Shown: positions 59,688-64,000 of the stretch, piece after piece | How the letters are laid out: every line of letters starts with the position of its first letter | Position numbering within the stretch: the first letter of the stretch is position 1 | Source of the DNA: Streptomyces roseus | GTDB taxonomy: Bacteria > Actinomycetota > Actinomycetes > Streptomycetales > Streptomycetaceae | Direction of reading: 5' to 3' | Length of the DNA stretch: 64,000 bases | NCBI RefSeq assembly: GCF_001044425.1 | Contig: NZ_LFML01000163.1 | Coordinates: forward strand, 137,784-201,783 | Notes under the pieces: model-generated | Told to the model about the DNA's origin: nothing | Database searches by the model: none | Seen by the model: the letters and a program-made list of their open reading frames with translations, nothing else | Program-made: the position numbers and the translations under genes

Positions 59688-60578
59688 ATGTCATACGCGA
59701 GAGACCGGATGCCGCTGAGCGGCCGCGTCGCCGTTGTGACGGGCGCCGCGCGGGGGCTCGGCGCTGCAACCGCCCGGGAGCTCGACCGGCGGGGCGCGAA
59801 AGTGGCTCTGCTGGGGCTGGAACCGCAGGAGCTCGCCCATGTCGCCGCCTCGCTGCGCCAGGAGGCCACCTGGTGCCACGCCGACGTCACCGACGACGCC
59901 GCGATGGCGGACGCGGCCGCGCATGTGGCCGCCCGGCTCGGGCCCGCCTCCATCGTGGTCGCCAACGCTGGTATCGCCGAAGGCGGGCCGTTCGCCGACT
60001 CCGATTCCGTCTCCTGGCGGCGCGTCGTCGAGGTCAACCTCATCGGGAGTGCGGCGACCGCCCGCTCCTTCCTCCCCGCACTGCTGACCACCGGAGGGGT
60101 CTACCTCCAGGTCACCTCGCTGGCCGCCATGGGCACGTCACCGCTGATGAGCGCCTACTGCGCCTCCAAAGCGGGAGCCGAATCCCTCGCCCATGCCCTG
60201 CGCGCCGAACTCGCCCACGAGGGCGTCGGGGTCACCGTCGCCTACATCAATTGGGTCGACACCGACATGACCCGTGAGGCCGACCAGTACGCGGTCCTGC
60301 GCGAACTGCGTGCCCACATGCCCCGGCCCGCCCGCAAGGTCTACCCGGCCGCTCACGTGGCCGCACGCCTGGTCACCGCCGTAGAACGACGCAGGGCGTC
60401 CGTATACGTACCCGCCTGGCTGCGGGCCGTCCAGCCGGTGCGGGCGTTCCTGCCGCCGATCGTGACGCACATCGCGCGCACCGAGTTGCCTCGGCTCGCC
60501 CGAACGGCCCCGTTCGAAGCCACGGGGATGCTGGGCGCCGGCGGCCAGGCGGACGAGGAAGCGCGCGACGAGCGTTGA
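59688..60578 (+). CDS. Short-chain dehydrogenase/reductase
   Basis: A 296-residue classical SDR. NAD(P) motif TGAARGLG at about 18-25, NAG in IVVANAGIAEGG, catalytic Ser in VTSLAAMG and the YCASK tetrad. The C-terminal extension (about 225-296) with AVERRRASVYVPAWLRAVQP resembles SDRs acting on lipid or polyketide-like substrates. ATG at 59688 follows GGGAGG at 4 nt. Same direction as the amidotransferase and peptidase genes, with 182 bases and a hairpin between. Confidence 0.93.
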   Translation: MSYARDRMPLSGRVAVVTGAARGLGAATARELDRRGAKVALLGLEPQELAHVAASLRQEATWCHADVTDDAAMADAAAHVAARLGPASIVVANAGIAEGGPFADSDSVSWRRVVEVNLIGSAATARSFLPALLTTGGVYLQVTSLAAMGTSPLMSAYCASKAGAESLAHALRAELAHEGVGVTVAYINWVDTDMTREADQYAVLRELRAHMPRPARKVYPAAHVAARLVTAVERRRASVYVPAWLRAVQPVRAFLPPIVTHIARTELPRLARTAPFEATGMLGAGGQADEEARDER

Positions 60579-60644
60579 GGTGCCTCTGCGCTCGCGTACG
60601 CGCCCGTCCGTTTTCCACCTGCTCGGGAGGGCAGACGCCGGCGT

Positions 60645-62132
60645 ATGGACCAGTCGAAGACGCCCGTACTTGACGCGCTGGCCGCCTACCACGACACAGG
60701 CCAGACCCCCTTCACCCCACCCGGGCACAAACAAGGCCGCGGCGCCGACCCGCGGGTGAAGGCGGCGCTCGGCGACGCGGTGTTCCGCTCCGATGTCCTC
60801 GCCACCAGTGGCCTGGACGACCGTACAGCCTCCCAGGGCGTCATCGAGGAGGCGCAGGCGTTGATGGCCGAGGCCGTCGGCGCCGATCACGCCTTCTTCT
60901 CCACCTGCGGGAGCTCGCTGTCGGTGAAGTCGGCCATGCTGTCCGTCGCCGGACCGCACGAAGAACTCCTGGTCGGCCGGGACGCCCACAAGTCCGTCGT
61001 CTCCGGACTGATTCTTTCCGGAATCCGACCTGTGTGGGTGGACCCGCAATGGGACGCAGAACGCCACCTCGCCCACCCCCCGTCCGCCGAGGCCTTCGAG
61101 GCGGCCTTCGCCGCGTACCCCGACGCCCGCGGCGCGCTGGTGACCACCCCCACCCCGTACGGCACCTGCTCGGACCTCACCGCCATCGCCGAGGTGTGCC
61201 ATGCGCGGGGCAAGCCCCTCGTCGTCGACGAGGCTTGGGGCGCCCACCTGCCCTTCCATCCCGGCCTGCCCACCTGGGCGATGGACGCCGGAGCCGACGT
61301 CTGCGTCACCTCCGTCCACAAGATGGGCTCCGGGCTGGAGCAGAGCTCGGTTTTCCACCTCCAGGGCGACCTGGTCAAGCCCGAGGTACTCAAGAGCCGC
61401 GAGGATCTGCTGGGCACGACCAGCCCCTCCGTCCTCGTGTACGCGGCCCTCGACGGCTGGCGCCGGCAGATGGTCGAACAGGGAAAGGCCCTCTACGACG
61501 ATGCCCTCGACCTCGCCCGGCTGCTGCGCGAGCAGATCGCGCGGATCGACGGCATGCGGGTGCACGGCCGCGAGGATTTCTGCGGCCCCGGCAAGGCGGC
61601 CGACGCCGACCCGCTGCAGATCATCATCGATATCAGTGCCTGGAACGTCCCGGGCTACCGCGCAGCCGACTGGCTGCGCCGCCACCACCGGGTCAACCTC
61701 CACCTCGCCGACCACCGCCGCATCAGCGCCCAGCTCACGCACGCCGACGACGAACGCAGCGCCCGCGTCCTGCTCACGGCCCTGACCGATCTCGCCGCAC
61801 ACGTCCCCGAACTGCGTACCGGGCAGCCCGTAGAGGTGCCGGCGCCCGCCAGGCTGCGGCTGGAACAGGCGGCGCTGCCGCGCGACGCCTTCTTCGGCCC
61901 CACCGAACAGGTCCCCTGGCAGAAGGCGGCCGGGCGGATCGCCGCCGAAATGCTCACCCCCTACCCGCCGGGCATCCCGGCGGCGCTCCCCGGGGAACGC
62001 CTCACCGATGACGTACTGTGCTACCTCCGCTCGGGCGTCGAAGCGGGCATGATCATCCCTGATGCGGTCGACCCGCAGGTCAACAGCGTCCGGGTATCCA
62101 TCGAGAGCGGCCGCTCCGGCACCGGCACCTGA
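60645..62132 (+). CDS. PLP-dependent Orn/Lys/Arg decarboxylase-type enzyme
   Basis: A 495-residue fold-type I PLP enzyme. The N-terminal signature TPFTPPGHKQGRGADPRV is typical; FFSTCGSSLSVKSAML binds the phosphate, VVDEAWGAHLPFHPGLP carries the PLP Asp, and Lys226 in SVHKMGSGLEQSS forms the Schiff base. Small C-terminal domain to 495 (AEMLTPYPPGIPAALPGERL). Such enzymes make cadaverine, agmatine or putrescine. Shorter than the long wing-domain enzymes of E. coli, like the biosynthetic SpeA/CadA-type of Firmicutes. Last gene of the run beginning at 55.5 kb. Confidence 0.93.
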   Translation: MDQSKTPVLDALAAYHDTGQTPFTPPGHKQGRGADPRVKAALGDAVFRSDVLATSGLDDRTASQGVIEEAQALMAEAVGADHAFFSTCGSSLSVKSAMLSVAGPHEELLVGRDAHKSVVSGLILSGIRPVWVDPQWDAERHLAHPPSAEAFEAAFAAYPDARGALVTTPTPYGTCSDLTAIAEVCHARGKPLVVDEAWGAHLPFHPGLPTWAMDAGADVCVTSVHKMGSGLEQSSVFHLQGDLVKPEVLKSREDLLGTTSPSVLVYAALDGWRRQMVEQGKALYDDALDLARLLREQIARIDGMRVHGREDFCGPGKAADADPLQIIIDISAWNVPGYRAADWLRRHHRVNLHLADHRRISAQLTHADDERSARVLLTALTDLAAHVPELRTGQPVEVPAPARLRLEQAALPRDAFFGPTEQVPWQKAAGRIAAEMLTPYPPGIPAALPGERLTDDVLCYLRSGVEAGMIIPDAVDPQVNSVRVSIESGRSGTGT

Positions 62133-62335
62133 TCCCGCGGCCTCTCACGTCCTTCCGGTACCGCCCCCGGTCTCCCGGCTGGGGGCTCGCCCGGACCAGG
62201 CGGGGAAGTGGAGCCGGACCTCCCCTTTCCGGCATTCGGCATGCTTTCGCAGCAGCGTAGTGAGGCCAAACTCCCGTTGGCGTTCCCCCGGCGCCAACCC
62301 GGCGCAAGGGGGTCGCTGATCCGCAGCCGTGGCCG

Positions 62336-62527
62336 TCAGTCTGTGTCGGGGTGGGCGTCAGTGCGCAGCGTCCAGGCCTGTCCCGCACACTCGTAGGGCA
62401 GGGGAGGGAACCGGTGCCCGCGGACGTCGGTGCTCTTGCTCCAGAGGTGCTCCTTGCCGCAGTCACAGGCATAGATTCCGCTCTGCGGCACGACCTCGCC
62501 GGGCTTCCATCGGGTCGTCTCATCCAT
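62336..62527 (-). CDS. Small Cys-containing protein (YjzC-like)
   Basis: A 63-residue protein: MDETTRWKPGEVVPQSGIYA then CDCGKEHLWSKSTDVRGHRF and PPLPYECAGQAWTL. C-x-C and a later Cys, with KPGE...SGIY, suggest a small zinc-ribbon-like or YjzC-like fold. Function unknown. ATG at 62527 has AGG about 8-9 nt upstream. Convergent with the decarboxylase gene. Confidence 0.75.
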   Translation of the reverse strand: MDETTRWKPGEVVPQSGIYACDCGKEHLWSKSTDVRGHRFPPLPYECAGQAWTLRTDAHPDTD

Positions 62528-63124
62528 GGCGGGCGCCTACCCGCCTGCTCACGGCCATATGCCGGTCCGGGCGCTCGCGTGTTCCGGGCCCGGCGCGCGC
62601 GCCGCGCCGCCCCGTCGGGTGAGGCTCCCATTTCCGGCCCGGACACCGCCCACGACCTCGCCGGGTGACTCGGCCAAGCGGTGATGCGTTCACGTTCGCC
62701 CCAGGCCTTACGCCTCACGGGCCGGTGCCGTAACTGGTCGTGGGGGTCCGGCGCCGGCAAAGCCGCCCGCGTCCGCGGGGGTGAGCGTGAGATGCGGGTA
62801 CGTCGCGGGGCGCAGACGATGGCTGCGTACAGACCACCGAGAAGGGAGCGTCATCCCCAGGAGATCCAGCGCCAGAAGCGAGGAAGCGCCGGATCCAGGG
62901 ACGCTCGACCATGACCGAGCAGTGGCTGGCGAACACCCTGGGTGACTGTCCGCGGCACGGAGGACCGCCGCTCAGAAGGTCCCGACCGCACGCGCACAGG
63001 GCGGAAGCGGTGGATGTGCGCTGTGGTGCGGGGCCCGGCCCGTGCGCCGGGTGTGGACTACGGCTTGCTCCCCGGGGCAGACGTGTGTTCCCGGGAAAGC
63101 GGAGAGGCGGGTCGGAGGCTGTGC
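62528..63124. other. Upstream region of the Nramp unit
   Basis: About 600 bases. Short plus-strand frames (for example at 62792-62914, Arg-rich) have no recognised domain. The promoter of the three-gene unit should be in the right part. Nothing else supported. Confidence 0.4.
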
Positions 63125-63214
63125 ATGGACCAAGGACTGGTACTGCTGGCGAGCTGGGGGCAGCTGGCGCTGCTCCTGCTGCTGGCGGTGTACTTCATTG
63201 CCCGCAACCGGTGA
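63125..63214 (+). CDS. 29-aa membrane peptide
   Basis: MDQGLVLLASWGQLALLLLL then AVYFIARNR, a single-span peptide with GGAGG 6 nt upstream of the ATG and a stop (TGA) overlapping the GTG of the lipoprotein gene. The overlap and ribosome site make it credible despite the size. Probably an accessory of the transporter. Confidence 0.6.
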   Translation: MDQGLVLLASWGQLALLLLLAVYFIARNR

Positions 63215-63678
63215 GGCACGCGGGTGTGCCGTGGCGTGCGGCGGCGTGGCCGGCTCTGGCGGCCGTGTGCGTCTTGGCGGTGGCCGGGTGCGCGGGCTCC
63301 TCGCGCACGGAGGAGGACTACCGCCTCAAGGCCGCCAACACCGCCGAAGCCGCAGCTTCAGCCGTGGGCACGGCACGCCTGGCCACCGAGGCCGCCGGCC
63401 GCGGAAACACCACCAGTGCGTACGCATCCGTCCTGCTGGGGGAGGCGGAGAAGGACCTGGCCGGCGCCGAGCAGGCATTCACCTCCCGCCAGCCCCCGGA
63501 CGCGAACGCCGACCGGATACGGGGTGAGGTCACCGACGCGCTCTCTGCGGCCGGCGATGCCATGACCGCCGCGCGGATCGCCGCCCGTCGCGGCGAGAGC
63601 ACCGCGCTCGCCGGGCACACGCCGGCGCTGGCCAAGGCGCAGGACCAGCTGGAGCGGCTGGAGGAACGGCTGTCGTGA
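63211..63678 (+). CDS. Lipoprotein with helical domain
   Basis: A 155-residue protein: signal with lipobox VAGC (Cys27), then a mature part made of Ala-rich helices (ANTAEAAASAVGTARLATEA, ALAKAQDQLERLEERLS), likely a helical bundle outside the membrane. GTG at 63211 overlaps the upstream stop, and its own stop overlaps the next start (GTGA). Confidence 0.85.
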   Translation: MRHAGVPWRAAAWPALAAVCVLAVAGCAGSSRTEEDYRLKAANTAEAAASAVGTARLATEAAGRGNTTSAYASVLLGEAEKDLAGAEQAFTSRQPPDANADRIRGEVTDALSAAGDAMTAARIAARRGESTALAGHTPALAKAQDQLERLEERLS

Positions 63679-64000
63679 AACGCGTCCTCGCCGTCACCCT
63701 CGGCATCCTGACCGCCATCGGAGGGTTCGTCGACATCGGCGACCTGGTCGCCTCGTCCCTGGTCGGCGCCCGCTTCGGATTCGCCCTCGTCTGGGTCCTG
63801 CTCCTGGGCGTGGTGGGTATCTGCGTGTACGCGGAGATGGCCGGCCGGGTCGCCGCGGTGTCCGGTCGGCCCACCTTCGACATCGTCCGCGAGCGCCTCG
63901 GCCCCCGCGTGGCGTTCGCGAACCTCACCGGCTCGTTCCTCGTCACCCTGCTGACACTCGCAGCCGAGCTCGCCGGGGTCGGCCTCGCACTGGAACTGCT
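63675..64000 (+). CDS. Nramp-like metal transporter, 5' part only
   Basis: The first 108 residues of a polytopic protein: VLAVTLGILTAIGGFVDIGD, then LVASSLVGARFGFALVWVLL and GICVYAEMAGRVAAVSGRPT. This resembles the first three helices of Nramp metal transporters, but the usual D-P-G-N metal-binding motif appears as VDIGD, so the substrate may differ. The gene is cut by the window edge. GTG start overlaps the lipoprotein stop, giving one operon with the small peptide. Confidence 0.82.
   Translation, partial: MKRVLAVTLGILTAIGGFVDIGDLVASSLVGARFGFALVWVLLLGVVGICVYAEMAGRVAAVSGRPTFDIVRERLGPRVAFANLTGSFLVTLLTLAAELAGVGLALEL

Noticed and set aside
62792-62914. 40-residue arginine-rich frame before the Nramp unit
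   Set aside because: No ribosome site of quality and no domain; random composition.
1-64000. tRNA, rRNA, CRISPR arrays, attachment sites
   Set aside because: No cloverleaf-like sequence, rRNA stretches or regularly spaced direct repeats were seen on reading both strands; a covariance search would be decisive.

Overview
The window looks like chromosomal DNA from a high-GC actinomycete, almost certainly Streptomyces or a close relative. The grounds are strong G/C bias at third codon positions, frequent GTG/TTG starts, a WhiB-family regulator, an Asp23/AmaP/DUF6286 stress operon, an LGFP-repeat exoprotein, a very large Rhs polymorphic toxin and the edge of an NRPS gene. No rRNA, tRNA, CRISPR array or intact insertion sequence was seen. 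Because of the GC bias many long antisense open frames exist; these were discarded as shadows.

Layout. 1-7.1 kb (minus strand): an NRPS gene (C-A) running off the left edge, a secreted DUF11-type repeat protein, a decayed zinc-ribbon gene, a small membrane protein and an SRPBCC protein. 7.5-10.1 kb: a large protein with a cytoplasmic N-terminal part, one membrane span and a type-1 periplasmic-binding domain. 10.1-14.4 kb: gene-poor, with a charged 65-aa protein, an Mrr-like nuclease with a membrane anchor and a YceI protein. 14.4-19.1 kb: an envelope-stress locus. An ECF sigma factor and a cognate protein combining a zinc anti-sigma motif with an Asp23-like domain are divergent from an operon of two Asp23 proteins, a DUF2273-like peptide, a DUF6286 protein and AmaP, followed by a PRC-barrel protein. 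19.7-27.8 kb: an ABC exporter set (ATPase with an AbrB-like tail, two FtsX-type permeases) divergent from a second ATPase. 28-29.1 kb: a Ser/Thr kinase fused to a ribosomal L7/L12 C-terminal domain. 29.4-31.1 kb: a lipoprotein, IS630 debris, half of an acyl carrier protein gene and a UBP zinc-finger protein. 31.6-37 kb: HEAT-type protein, SRPBCC protein, flavohemoglobin plus PPOX flavoprotein, small membrane protein and WhiB. 37.3-50.1 kb: Rhs toxin with its overlapping presumed immunity gene, and a divergent FG-GAP/LGFP giant exoprotein across a shared promoter region that holds a palindrome. 50.5-55 kb: MFS efflux pump, SRPBCC paralog, STAS antagonist and HATPase anti-sigma-type kinase. 55.5-62.1 kb: an asparagine-synthetase-like amidotransferase of the NAGGN type, S9 peptidase, SDR and PLP decarboxylase. 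62.3-64 kb: a small Cys-containing protein and a coupled three-gene unit (29-aa membrane peptide, lipoprotein, Nramp-like transporter) cut by the right edge.

Two themes dominate. One is envelope and stress physiology: the Asp23 locus, PRC, YceI, SRPBCC, flavohemoglobin, STAS/HATPase and WhiB. The other is secreted conflict or surface machinery: the Rhs toxin with its immunity gene and the LGFP partner. The most novel-looking assemblies are the sigma/anti-sigma-Asp23 locus, the kinase-L7/L12 fusion, the AbrB-tailed ABC ATPase, and the NAGGN-type amidotransferase cluster that lacks its usual synthetase partner nearby.
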